32,308 nucleotides of DNA, taken from assembly GCA_949486985.1 (NCBI GenBank), contig CATBLW010000092.1, positions 1 through 32,308 on the forward strand. The letters are read 5' to 3'. Below are positions 17,545 to 26,945 of the stretch, one piece after another (the stretch's first letter is position 1; every line of letters starts with the position of its first letter). Below the pieces are notes generated by a model. That model searched no databases and was not told the DNA's origin. It was given only the letters and a program-made list of their open reading frames with translations. This DNA comes from Prochlorococcus marinus str. MIT 9215 (GTDB taxonomy: Bacteria; Cyanobacteriota; Cyanobacteriia; PCC-6307; Cyanobiaceae). The position numbers were made by a program, and so were the translations under genes.

Positions 17545-18566
17545 CAGGAAGGTTGGAAGCGAGCGATGACTTTCATGCCCGTCAAACGGCTGACGCGAGC
17601 AATTGACTCGGGTGCCAAGCGCACACGAACCTCAACGACCCTGGCATCAGCATCACCAGTGGGGTCTGTAGAAAGCACCTTGCGCTGACGCACCTGAGGG
17701 CTGATGCTCTCGACGCGGCCGTCAAGTATTCCCTTGAAGCCGCCGTTTTCACTCGTGAGCTTGACGGCTTGTCCAACGCTCACCCGTTCAACATCTGACT
17801 CATAGACCTCGATCAGGGCCTCCATGCGCTGATTGTCACCCACCTCCAAAACGCCTTCATTTCCAGGACGTTCACCAACCCTGCTGTGGATGCGCAAGAC
17901 AACGCCATCGACAGGAGATTTGAGTTCGCTATTAGCGAGGTCAGCATTGAGTCCACGGCTCTCGGCGACTGCTTCCATGCGCTGTCCCTCGAGCTTGACC
18001 AGTTCGTCTTGCTTTTCCTCTAAGAGCACCAAAGTTGCAGCCCCTTCAGTTGCGGCTTGCTTGTAACGACGAACCTCCCTCTGCTGCATACGAATTTGAA
18101 CATCAAGGGTCTGCAGCCTTGCCTTAACTCCTGCCAAATCAGCAAGCAGTTGAGGACGGTTATCGAACACCGCTAAGACCTGACCGCGTTGAACGGCATC
18201 ACCTTCGTCAACGTTCAACGCTGCGATCCGAGGTGTTCCCCCAAAACCGCTAGCCGGAGCAGCCAAGCGTCGAACCTCTCCTGCTGGTTCCAGCTGCCCA
18301 AGAGCGGCAACAGCTTCAACAGGCCTAACAACCGGAACCTCAACCTGGCTGGGCGGAGGAGGTGAAGGACGGCGTGTGAGATTCCATACACCAAGACAAA
18401 CAACCAGCCCTAATCCTCCACTCAGCAACCACAACCACGTTCGTCCTTCTAAGGAGGCGGTGGATCGTCGAACAACAGCTCCTCGATGTAGCGATCCGCC
18501 CACTGAGGATTGAAGGCCTTCTCCAGAACTCTTCTCGTCTTGTCGTTGCGTTTCTGTTGAAGGCAA
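17544..18566 (-). CDS. devB: ABC exporter membrane-fusion protein, DevB-like (HlyD family)
   Basis: TM segment [17 protein letters not shown], biotinyl-lipoyl-like [55 protein letters not shown]. Start uncertain: the 5' end overlaps pcyA; GTG near 18473 is an alternative. Confidence 0.85.
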   Translation of the reverse strand: MPSTETQRQDEKSSGEGLQSSVGGSLHRGAVVRRSTASLEGRTWLWLLSGGLGLVVCLGVWNLTRRPSPPPPSQVEVPVVRPVEAVAALGQLEPAGEVRRLAAPASGFGGTPRIAALNVDEGDAVQRGQVLAVFDNRPQLLADLAGVKARLQTLDVQIRMQQREVRRYKQAATEGAATLVLLEEKQDELVKLEGQRMEAVAESRGLNADLANSELKSPVDGVVLRIHSRVGERPGNEGVLEVGDNQRMEALIEVYESDVERVSVGQAVKLTSENGGFKGILDGRVESISPQVRQRKVLSTDPTGDADARVVEVRVRLAPESIARVSRLTGMKVIARFQPS

Positions 18567-19189
18567 TAGGAAAGCTGACCCTGATGCCTCTGGATCGTAG
18601 ATGCCGCATCTGGAGCATTGGGAGCAGAAACCTCCACCGCATGCGAGAGCACAGTCAAATAACCATCAACAAGATCAACGAACCAGCTTTCCTCCTCTTG
18701 GCCAGCCGGACGAATGAATTGCACAAAAGGGGAAAAGATTGTTCCCCAAGCAGGCAATTCCCTCACCTGTTTAAACGGAGACACGGGCAAGGCCTCGAGG
18801 CCATCGAGAACAACCGAAGGCAAGCTTGGCCCCACAGGCGACAAATCAACAATCGCCGCCGATATACCGGCCGGGCCGGCAACAATATCGGCTCCGAATA
18901 TCGGCAGATCAAAACGAGGATCTGGGAAGAAAACACTATGGAGAATCTGCAAGCCTGCCCCTAGCCGGGCAATTTCAAGATGCAACTTTCGCAGCCCTCT
19001 GCAGCGATGCAATTCATTGCGAATGAACAAGAGCTCTCCATCAAGAGTGCCGCTAATCGCCTCCAATTCAGGGTCCACAGCTAAAGGACTAAGCTCTGGC
19101 AAAAGCTCCCTGCGGCACCTAATCCGCTCGGCCAGGGCCTCCACCAATGGGTGAATGACCGGGCCGCTGGAAGAGGAAGAAGGCAGCAC
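18449..19189 (-). CDS. pcyA: Phycocyanobilin:ferredoxin oxidoreductase
   Basis: [53 protein letters not shown] is characteristic of PcyA. Track ORF starts at 19252; a GTG near 19189 or 19198 fits family length better. Confidence 0.87.
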   Translation of the reverse strand: MLPSSSSSGPVIHPLVEALAERIRCRRELLPELSPLAVDPELEAISGTLDGELLFIRNELHRCRGLRKLHLEIARLGAGLQILHSVFFPDPRFDLPIFGADIVAGPAGISAAIVDLSPVGPSLPSVVLDGLEALPVSPFKQVRELPAWGTIFSPFVQFIRPAGQEEESWFVDLVDGYLTVLSHAVEVSAPNAPDAASTIQRHQGQLSYCLQQKRNDKTRRVLEKAFNPQWADRYIEELLFDDPPPP

Positions 19190-19190
19190 G

Positions 19191-20507
19191 ATGGCCACGA
19201 TGGCTATAAGGCTCAATATGGGACTTTGCCACGCACCACTGGCACCATCCACACCAGGCCCAAATCTTCAACACTGGTCGCTACCAAACGGCACCCGCTG
19301 CGTCATGGCTCCGATGCCGGATGCACCCCTGACCTGTATTGATTTCTGGTGCAAAGCCGGTAGCAGTGTTGAACGCCCTGGAGAAGAGGGACTTGCCCAC
19401 TTTCTTGAACACATGGTGTTCAAAGGAAGTGCAGATTTGGCCGCCGGTGAGTTCGACAGAAAGATTGAAGCTCTTGGTGGCAGCAGCAATGCAGCGACCG
19501 GTTTCGATGACGTTCACTTCCATGTGCTTGTGCCACCCAATGCTGCCGCCGAAGCACTGGGGCTTTTGCTCAACCTTGTTTTAAGCCCGGCCTTGCGAGC
19601 GGAGGCCTATGCAACAGAGCGCAGTGTTGTGCTCGAGGAAATCGCTCAATACCGGGATCAACCAGATGAACAAATGGTGCAACAGCTCCTCGAAGCCTGC
19701 TGCCCCAACCACCCTTACGGCCGCGCCATCCTTGGGTTTGAGTCGAGCCTTCAAGCCAGTGATCCAGAGCAAATGCGTGCTTTTCACAGCCGCTGTTATC
19801 GCGGCCCAAACTGCTGCATAGCCATTGCTGGTGCGATCCCCCAGGGCCTGCAAGACATGCTTGGCCAAAGCAGCCTTGCCCAACTCAATAGCGAAGCCAA
19901 CGAAGCGGCTGATTCTGCTGATTTTCAAGCAATCAACTTTCAAACAGGGCGAAGCGAAACGCACATTGCCAGGCTGGAATCCAGCCGAATTTTGATGGCT
20001 TGGCCACTGCCTTCTGCGAACAACCAAGCGATGGTGATGGGTGCTGATCTGGCAACAACCCTTTTTGCAGAAGGGCGACGGAGTCGGCTGGTTCAACACC
20101 TGCGAGAAGAGTTGCAGATCGTCGAATCAATCGAGATGGATATCACCGTCCTTGAGCAGGGCAGCCTGGTGATGCTGGAAGCCTGCTGCAAAGAAGAGCA
20201 ACTTGAACAGGTCGAGAAGGAAATCCAACATTTACTGCAAGCCAGCCTCAGTGCAGTGCCTCAACCGCATGAGCTCAAACGTGCCAACCAGCTGGTCAGC
20301 AATGGACTCTGCTTCAGCCTCGAAGCACCTTCTCAAGTCGCAGGCCTAGCAGGCAGCCAAGCTCTCTGGCACCGCAGCCAACCTTTATTGGCACCGCTTG
20401 ATCATCTATCGACTTGGACAGGAACAAGACTCCAAGAGGACATGCTCCCTCTGCTTCAACCTGAAGGAAGCTTCACCCTGATCGCCAAGCCCTTGGAGGT
20501 GGAGTGA
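19191..20507 (+). CDS. M16 family zinc peptidase, catalytic-motif subunit
   Basis: HXXEH motif in [14 protein letters not shown] and downstream [18 protein letters not shown]. Start chosen among ATGs at 19191, 19200 and 19218 within the track ORF from 19155. Confidence 0.88.
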   Translation: MATMAIRLNMGLCHAPLAPSTPGPNLQHWSLPNGTRCVMAPMPDAPLTCIDFWCKAGSSVERPGEEGLAHFLEHMVFKGSADLAAGEFDRKIEALGGSSNAATGFDDVHFHVLVPPNAAAEALGLLLNLVLSPALRAEAYATERSVVLEEIAQYRDQPDEQMVQQLLEACCPNHPYGRAILGFESSLQASDPEQMRAFHSRCYRGPNCCIAIAGAIPQGLQDMLGQSSLAQLNSEANEAADSADFQAINFQTGRSETHIARLESSRILMAWPLPSANNQAMVMGADLATTLFAEGRRSRLVQHLREELQIVESIEMDITVLEQGSLVMLEACCKEEQLEQVEKEIQHLLQASLSAVPQPHELKRANQLVSNGLCFSLEAPSQVAGLAGSQALWHRSQPLLAPLDHLSTWTGTRLQEDMLPLLQPEGSFTLIAKPLEVE

Positions 20508-21781
20508 TGAATCCACTGGATGTGGTTCTCGAGCCAGTTAACGCTCCAGGAGTGATGGCAGCCAAGTTTTGGATTCGAGGTGGAAGCCGTGCTGATCCCT
20601 GCGGGCAAAAAGGCGCCCATCAATTGCTTGGTTCGATGCTCACCCGCGGCTGCGGCCCCTTCGACCACCTAGCCATGGCTGACCTAGTGGAAGGTTGTGG
20701 TGCTGGGTTGCGCTGTGACACTCACGAAGACGGGCTGCTGATCAGTCTCAAATGTGCCGATCACGATGCCGATCACCTGCTACCGCTCCTCGGCTGGATG
20801 CTGATGGAACCGCACCTCGACTCCGACCAATTAGCCCTCGAAAGGGAATTGAGTATTCAGGCCCTTCAACGACAACGTGAGGATCCCTTTCACCTTGCAT
20901 TTGATGGCTGGAGGCAGTTGGCCTATGGCCATGGCCCCTATGGTCACGACCCCCTTGGACTAAGCAAAGATCTCAACCAGCTAGGCCGAAAGCAGCTTCT
21001 TCCTCTTATCAACCAGCTCTCATCACAAGCACCCGTTCTGGCGATCGCCGGGACGATCCCCGAGGACTTCAATCAACGACTGCAAGCGATGGATCCATTC
21101 CAGGCTTGGTTCCAACAACCAACGCCGTTATCCCCGCAGCCGTCATGGGAGATGGAGAGCCCAAAGAGCACGGCCAACGGTTCCAACCTGATGCTTCAAG
21201 AAGAACCCACTGGTCAAGTGGTTCTGATGCTGGGACAAGCCACCCTTCCCCATGGTCACCAAGACGATCTAGCCCTGCGCTTGTTGACCTGTCATTTGGG
21301 ATCAGGCATGTCAAGCCTCTTATTTAGACGTCTGAGAGAAGAACACGGAGTGGCCTATGACGTCGGGGTACATCACCCAGCAAGAGAAGGAGCTGCGCCA
21401 TTTGTGCTTCACGCCTCAACAAGCATTGAGAAAGCAGAACTCACACTTGAACTCCTCAATGAAAGCTGGTGGGAACTCAGCCAAACAAGGATTTCAGAGG
21501 AAGACGTCAGCTTGGCAAGAGCGAAGTTTCATGGACAACTTGCCCATGCGACCCAAACAACAGGACAACGTGCCGAACGTCGCGCTCAACTCAGAGGGCT
21601 GGGATTGCCCGACAACCATGACCGACAAAGCCTAAAAGCGATCGAAACGTTGAATGGGGAGGCCCTCCAGGCAGTGGCTAAAAAGCATCTCGTGGATCCA
21701 AAACTCAGCCTCTGCGGACCGGAAAACAGCTTGCGGAACCTGGCCAAAACCTGGCAGCAACTGAATCCCAAACACTCTTAA
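20507..21781 (+). CDS. M16 family peptidase-like partner lacking HXXEH
   Basis: M16 fold sequence with KGAHQLLGSMLTRGCG in place of HXXEH, and LFRRLREEHGVAYDVG C-terminal motif; 1-nt TGATG overlap with the upstream M16 gene. Confidence 0.87.
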   Translation: MNPLDVVLEPVNAPGVMAAKFWIRGGSRADPCGQKGAHQLLGSMLTRGCGPFDHLAMADLVEGCGAGLRCDTHEDGLLISLKCADHDADHLLPLLGWMLMEPHLDSDQLALERELSIQALQRQREDPFHLAFDGWRQLAYGHGPYGHDPLGLSKDLNQLGRKQLLPLINQLSSQAPVLAIAGTIPEDFNQRLQAMDPFQAWFQQPTPLSPQPSWEMESPKSTANGSNLMLQEEPTGQVVLMLGQATLPHGHQDDLALRLLTCHLGSGMSSLLFRRLREEHGVAYDVGVHHPAREGAAPFVLHASTSIEKAELTLELLNESWWELSQTRISEEDVSLARAKFHGQLAHATQTTGQRAERRAQLRGLGLPDNHDRQSLKAIETLNGEALQAVAKKHLVDPKLSLCGPENSLRNLAKTWQQLNPKHS

Positions 21782-22017
21782 GAAGAAGCCGTTTCTCCTT
21801 CTTCAGAACGATGCAAAGCCAAACGATCAAGAGCAATTAGGAAAGTGCCGCGACGAAAGCGGACCTCGACGGAATCCTTGGCACGTAAGCCCACAACCTC
21901 TCCAGGCTCATCAGGCGAGACCAAGTCAGAAGGTCGCAGCATTGGCATCGAATCCGCTGTCTTGAGATAAGGCAAAGGAACTTTCAAATAGACCTGATCA
22001 CCGATAGAGAGATCCAT
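21778..22017 (-). CDS. SipA-like small protein (DUF3148 type)
   Basis: 79-aa MDLSIGDQVYLKVPLPYLKTADSMPMLRPSDLVSPDEPGEVVGLRAKDSVEVRFRRGTFLIALDRL; resembles the cyanobacterial SipA/DUF3148 family from memory. Confidence 0.65.
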   Translation of the reverse strand: MDLSIGDQVYLKVPLPYLKTADSMPMLRPSDLVSPDEPGEVVGLRAKDSVEVRFRRGTFLIALDRLALHRSEEGETASS

Positions 22018-22073
22018 AAGGACTGGGCAGTAACAACTTCCTACTGCAAAGTGGGGAAAGTTGATATCCCCTT

Positions 22074-22646
22074 GTGCGGGCCCTGGCCACGTGGAGCGGC
22101 GCCCTAGCCGGCCTGATGATGATCCTTATCGGAGGCTTGATTCCTGCTGCCCTAGTGATCCCAAGTCTTGAGTTGCCTCCCAAGGTTTTGAGCCTGCCCA
22201 GCACTTGGCAAGTCCCGGCACTACTGCTGTGTGCACTCGTCTGCGGACCGCGAGCAGGGGTGATCGCCGCAGTGGCCTACCTAACCATTGGCCTTGTTGA
22301 CCTGCCCGTTTTTCATGGTGGAGGAGGACTTAGCTATGTACTCACCCCAGGTTTCGGCTACCTTGCCGGGTTCGTTCCAGCTGCCTGGCTTAGTGGTCGC
22401 CTTGCCCAACAGGAGGGCATGAATGATCTAAAGAGGCTGACCTTGTCTGCCATGGCCGGTTTGGTGCTACTGCAACTCTGCGGCATGCTCAATCTGGTTC
22501 TTGGCTCCTTGCTCTCTCGCTGGCCTGAGCCACTTCCCGAACTTCTCTTCAGCTACACACTTGGCCCCCTACCTGCACAACTTGCTCTGTGTGCAGGAGT
22601 TGGTGTTCTCGCCTTGCTTTGTAGACGCCTACTTTTTGTCGAATGA
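22074..22646 (+). CDS. bioY: Biotin transporter BioY
   Basis: 190-aa membrane ORF: LLCALVCGPRAGVIAAVAYLTIGLVDLPVFHGGGGLSYVLTPGFGYLAGFVPAAWLSG is typical of BioY. Start uncertain. Confidence 0.87.
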   Translation: MRALATWSGALAGLMMILIGGLIPAALVIPSLELPPKVLSLPSTWQVPALLLCALVCGPRAGVIAAVAYLTIGLVDLPVFHGGGGLSYVLTPGFGYLAGFVPAAWLSGRLAQQEGMNDLKRLTLSAMAGLVLLQLCGMLNLVLGSLLSRWPEPLPELLFSYTLGPLPAQLALCAGVGVLALLCRRLLFVE

Positions 22647-23122
22647 ATCAGCGCCTTCTTCCACGCCGCTCTCTACTTCTAATCAGCTTTTTCCTTGTTC
22701 TCGTTGATCAACTCAGCAAAAGCTGGGCTCGTCAACAGCTCGACTTTGGGATGGCCAAAACCTTCATTCCTGGCCTGCTTCAACTTCGTCTGGTCAACAA
22801 CACAGGTGCAGCGTTCAGCCTGTTTAGTGATTCCACAGCATTGCTTGGAGTACTCAGCCTTGGCGTCGCGATGGGCTTACTGATTTGGCTATGGCGATCA
22901 CAACCTATGCATATTTGGCAAGGACTAGCGCTGGCCTTTCTGTTAGGAGGAACCATCGGCAATGGCCTCGACCGCTGGAGACTCGGCCATGTCACCGACT
23001 TCCTCGAACTCCTCCCGATCAATTTTCCAATTTTCAATGCCGCAGACATTGCCATCAATGTGGCAGTGATCTGCTTCGGCATTGATGCTCTGACCAGCCG
23101 CCATGGTCGACAACAGAATTAA
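22643..23122 (+). CDS. lspA: Lipoprotein signal peptidase (signal peptidase II)
   Basis: VDQLSKSW, LVNNTGAAFSLF, GGTIGNGLDRWRLGHVTDFLEL, FNAADIAI motifs; ATGA overlap with bioY. Confidence 0.95.
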   Translation: MNQRLLPRRSLLLISFFLVLVDQLSKSWARQQLDFGMAKTFIPGLLQLRLVNNTGAAFSLFSDSTALLGVLSLGVAMGLLIWLWRSQPMHIWQGLALAFLLGGTIGNGLDRWRLGHVTDFLELLPINFPIFNAADIAINVAVICFGIDALTSRHGRQQN

Positions 23123-25262
23123 ACGTCGAGCTATCGCTCGACTAATCATCCACCAGCTTGATCAGCCCGATCGAGAGATTCCGTTGCATGGTGATGGGTA
23201 CCGCCTTGGCAGAGACGAGCACCTCGAGCTGTCGATTAATCATCCAACCGTCAGTCGGCAACACGCCCTTCTCCATCGCCATGGCAATCACTGGCTGATT
23301 AGCGATCTGAACTCCACCAATGGCATTTGGTGGCAAGGGAAAAGAGTCCAAGAGCTTGAATTGCGGGATGGTGATCGCATCTGCGTAGCCCCACCATCAG
23401 AAACCGGATCACCGATCCTCAGCTTTAGCAATCCAGCAGAGCTGCCATGGCAACGCCTTTGGCATTGGCTTGGACTCCTTCTGTTGGGAAGTATTGGCAG
23501 CGCAGCTCTTCTTCTGATCCTTGCCAATACGAGCCTGCCTGTTAGGGGAAGACTTGCGTTAATACGTGGACCACTGGCCATCTATGACGGCAAGAATCAG
23601 CCTCTCTCCACTGTCGATTCAAGCCGCCATCAAGAACTGACTGAGCTGAAGGAATTCTCTCCTTCTCTGCTGAATGCCCTACTGGCTAGTGAAGACAATC
23701 GTTTCTGGTGGCATCCAGGAATCGATCCGATTGGAACAGCCCGCGCCCTGATCGCCAACATCAATAGCGGCAAGGTTATTGAAGGAGGCAGCAGCCTCAC
23801 CCAACAACTAGCTCGCAGCCTCTATCCAGAGAAGGTGGGGCAAGGCGACACGCTGGAACGCAAGTTACGAGAATTGCTCGTGACGTTTCAACTTGAACAT
23901 CGCTTCAGCAAAGCTGATCTTCTAATCAGCTATCTCAATCGGGTCTATCTGGGTGTGGGCTGGGGCTTTGAAGATGCTGCTCAGGCTTACTTCAACAAAT
24001 CAGCAAAAGATCTCCAATTGGAGGAAGCCGCGCTACTGGTTGGGCTGCTCCCCTCTCCGAACGGCTTTGACCCCTGCCAATACCCCCAAAGAGCCCTAGA
24101 AGCAAGGAACCGAGTGCTCAACAAAATGGCCGACAACGGTCAGTTGTCATTGGATCAGGCACGACGTACGCGTCGCAAACCAATCAAACTGGCAAGCAAG
24201 GCCTGCTTGAGCCAGAAATCAGAACGTATCGCCCCCTTTTATTCAGACCAAGTCAGCAGTGACCTCAAGACCCTTGTCGGCGAGGAGGTCGCTGCAGAAG
24301 GCAACTTCTTGATCGAGACCTATCTCGATCCAAAGCTACAGAGAGTCGTTGAACAACAACTTCAGCAATGGCTCACCAATGCAAAAGATCTGCACATTTC
24401 AGAAGGTGCTGCTGTCGTTATCGACAGCAACAGTGGAGGAGTGCTGGCCATTGCTGGCGGAAAGGATTACCGCAATAGCCAGTTCAATCGCGCCTCGATG
24501 GCCCTTCGCCAACCAGGTAGCACCTTCAAGCTGATGGTTTACCTGACTGCTCTCGATCAAGGTTTCAAGCCAAGCGACCGTATTGATTGCAGCAGCCTCA
24601 ACTGGCGCGGCCAACAATTTAAAAGCAGCTGCCAAGGGACCCTCAACCTCACGAGCGCTTTTGCGAAAAGCAGTAACACCGCTTCGCTTCGCTTAGCCCA
24701 AAAAGTAGGTCTTCAACAGGTGATGCTCCAGGCACGCGCCCTCGGCATCAGCACACCCCTCAAGCCAATTCCAGGGCTTGCTCTCGGACAAAGTGAAGTT
24801 CACCTGATTGAGCTGACCGGCGCCTATGCAGCCGTTGCTAGCAATGGCATCTGGCATCAACCCACCACCATCAGACGCTTGCTTGATGCAGAAACTTGCA
24901 ACGGTGGAGAACGCAAACGTTGCAGCAATCTCACAGGCCAAAGCACTGCCAACCTGCATCGAGCCCAACAAGCCATCAAACCGGCTGTCGCTAAGCAGAT
25001 GCAAGCCATGCTGCGTGCCGTTATCCAACAAGGAACCGGAAGGAGTGCTTCCCTTGGCGGCAACGAAGGTGGCAAAACCGGTACCACCAATCAAGGCAGA
25101 GATCTGCTATTCATCGGCTATGAGCCAAGGCTTGATTGGGTCCTTGGCATCTGGCTTGGCAATGATGACAACAGCCCGTCCAGCGGTTCAAGCAACCTGA
25201 CAGCCTCTCTATGGGCAGACATCATTCAGGCTGCTAGTCGAGAGAGGATCGCTGCTAAGTGA
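23103..25262 (+). CDS. Class A penicillin-binding protein with N-terminal FHA domain
   Basis: FHA: YRLGRDEHLELSINHPTVSRQHALL...LISDLNSTNGIWW; GT51: LLASEDNRFWWHPGIDPIGTARAL, GGSSLTQQLARSLYP; transpeptidase SXXK in RQPGSTFKLMVY, SSN, and KTGTT. Confidence 0.93.
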   Translation: MVDNRIKRRAIARLIIHQLDQPDREIPLHGDGYRLGRDEHLELSINHPTVSRQHALLHRHGNHWLISDLNSTNGIWWQGKRVQELELRDGDRICVAPPSETGSPILSFSNPAELPWQRLWHWLGLLLLGSIGSAALLLILANTSLPVRGRLALIRGPLAIYDGKNQPLSTVDSSRHQELTELKEFSPSLLNALLASEDNRFWWHPGIDPIGTARALIANINSGKVIEGGSSLTQQLARSLYPEKVGQGDTLERKLRELLVTFQLEHRFSKADLLISYLNRVYLGVGWGFEDAAQAYFNKSAKDLQLEEAALLVGLLPSPNGFDPCQYPQRALEARNRVLNKMADNGQLSLDQARRTRRKPIKLASKACLSQKSERIAPFYSDQVSSDLKTLVGEEVAAEGNFLIETYLDPKLQRVVEQQLQQWLTNAKDLHISEGAAVVIDSNSGGVLAIAGGKDYRNSQFNRASMALRQPGSTFKLMVYLTALDQGFKPSDRIDCSSLNWRGQQFKSSCQGTLNLTSAFAKSSNTASLRLAQKVGLQQVMLQARALGISTPLKPIPGLALGQSEVHLIELTGAYAAVASNGIWHQPTTIRRLLDAETCNGGERKRCSNLTGQSTANLHRAQQAIKPAVAKQMQAMLRAVIQQGTGRSASLGGNEGGKTGTTNQGRDLLFIGYEPRLDWVLGIWLGNDDNSPSSGSSNLTASLWADIIQAASRERIAAK

Positions 25263-26857
25263 TGCCCCAAAAGCGCCTACTTCTATGGATTGCCGGCGCC
25301 TTGGTGGCCCTTCTTGTTATTGGGGGTGTCCTTCAGGTGGTGAGGAACCTGCTCTGGGATCTCAGCTATCTACTTCCTCCATGGCTGATGGGTCCAGTGC
25401 TGCTGCTGACAGCTGCTCTGGTGATCACATTTGTGGTGCAAGTCGGTTGGCCTTGGTGGAAAAACTTCCAACGCCAAAATTCAGGCACAAAAAAAAGCGA
25501 TCGCAAACCACTTTCACCCCCCAGCAGCCGACATCAAGCAGCCAAACAAAGTCTTGAAAGCCTTGATCGTCTACTTGAACGTCTCCAAGATGATGTTTCA
25601 AGGGAAGGGCTCAGGCAAGAACGAGAACGCGTTGGCCAGGAACTCTCCCGAGGCGATCTTGTGGTGGTGGTTTTCGGAACCGGCTCCAGCGGTAAAACCT
25701 CTCTGATCCGCGCATTGCTCAATGAAATGGTGGGCAAAGTTGGCGCTCCGATGGGCTCAACAATGAGCAGCCAGATTTATCGGCTGCGCTTAAAAGGACT
25801 TGAGCGTGGCCTGCAACTCATTGATACGCCAGGAATTCTTGAAGCCGGTGGCGATGGTCTGACTCGAGAGAAAGAAGCGCGTCAACAAGCCAGCAGAGCT
25901 GATCTGATGGTGGTGGTTGTGGACAGTGACTTGCGAGCCACTGAACTGGAAGTGATCAACAGCCTTGCCAATCTCGGCAAACGCTTACTGCTTGTGCTGA
26001 ACAAATGCGATCTTCGCGGCGAAGAAGAAGAACGTCGACTTCTCGATCTGCTGCGGGGGCGTTGCGCTGGCTTACTTGAATCTGAAGATGTCGTCGCCAG
26101 TAGCGCCGCGCCGCAATCGGTAGCGCGTCCAGGCAAGCAGCCATGGCAACCTCCTGCCGAAGTCGACAGCCTGCTACGCCGACTGGCTCAAGTCCTCCAT
26201 GCTGACGGAGAAGAACTTCTAGCCGACAACATCCTCCTCCAATGCCGCCATCTCGGTGATACAGGCCGTCAACTGCTGGATCAGCAACGGCAACAAGAAG
26301 CCCGGCAGTGCGTGGATCGTTACAGCTGGATCAGCGGAGGCGTCGTTGCCGCAACGCCTCTGCCAGTTGTTGATCTCGTTGGCACAGCAGCCGTTAATGC
26401 ACAGATGGTGATGGAAATCGCCAAGGTCTATGGCGTTCAACTCACCCGCAATCGCGCTCAAGAACTGGCGATATCAGTAGGGAGAACCCTTGCTGGACTT
26501 GGAATTGTCAAAGGCGGAGTTGCACTCATCGGAACAGCTCTGAGCGTGAACCTGCCAACGCTGCTATTGGGACGTGCGGTGCAAGGAGTCGCGGCGGCTT
26601 GGCTCACGCGCGTTGCCGGCGCCAGCTTCATCACCTATTTCCAACAAGATCAAGATTGGGGAGATGGTGGCATGCAAGAAGTGGTGCAGCACCACTACGA
26701 CCTCAACCGTCGAGAGTCATCTTTGGAGCGCTTTCTGCAGACAGCTCTGCGGCGGGTTGTTGAACCTCTTCGGCGGGAAAAACGGCGCCAACTTCCACCT
26801 CGCCCAGGGCCTCGGGGGGAGGCGGCAGCATCGGACCACGAGCATCCAGAACCGTGA
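25262..26857 (+). CDS. Membrane-associated Era-like GTPase with DUF697-type C-terminal region
   Basis: N-terminal TM segments, P-loop FGTGSSGKTSLI, IDTPGI, NKCD, and hydrophobic C-terminal TPLPVVDLVGTAAVNAQMVMEIAKVYG. TGATG overlap with the PBP gene. Confidence 0.85.
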   Translation: MPQKRLLLWIAGALVALLVIGGVLQVVRNLLWDLSYLLPPWLMGPVLLLTAALVITFVVQVGWPWWKNFQRQNSGTKKSDRKPLSPPSSRHQAAKQSLESLDRLLERLQDDVSREGLRQERERVGQELSRGDLVVVVFGTGSSGKTSLIRALLNEMVGKVGAPMGSTMSSQIYRLRLKGLERGLQLIDTPGILEAGGDGLTREKEARQQASRADLMVVVVDSDLRATELEVINSLANLGKRLLLVLNKCDLRGEEEERRLLDLLRGRCAGLLESEDVVASSAAPQSVARPGKQPWQPPAEVDSLLRRLAQVLHADGEELLADNILLQCRHLGDTGRQLLDQQRQQEARQCVDRYSWISGGVVAATPLPVVDLVGTAAVNAQMVMEIAKVYGVQLTRNRAQELAISVGRTLAGLGIVKGGVALIGTALSVNLPTLLLGRAVQGVAAAWLTRVAGASFITYFQQDQDWGDGGMQEVVQHHYDLNRRESSLERFLQTALRRVVEPLRREKRRQLPPRPGPRGEAAASDHEHPEP

Positions 26858-26945
26858 TCACCGTCAAGTAAAACAAGCCAATTGCAACCGACACAGCACC
26901 CGTGACGATCGCCACCCAGCGACCACGAGTATTTGAAGGAGACAT
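26703..26945 (-). CDS. Small membrane protein of unknown function (80 aa)
   Basis: MSPSNTRGRWVAIVTGAVSVAIGLFYLTVITVLDARGPMLPPPPEALG...; single TM helix; ATG at 26945 coupled by TGATG to the upstream decarboxylase stop. Confidence 0.7.
   Translation of the reverse strand: MSPSNTRGRWVAIVTGAVSVAIGLFYLTVITVLDARGPMLPPPPEALGEVEVGAVFPAEEVQQPAAELSAESAPKMTLDG

Noticed and set aside
19581-20099. 172-aa minus-strand ORF
   Set aside because: Antisense to the HXXEH-containing M16 gene.
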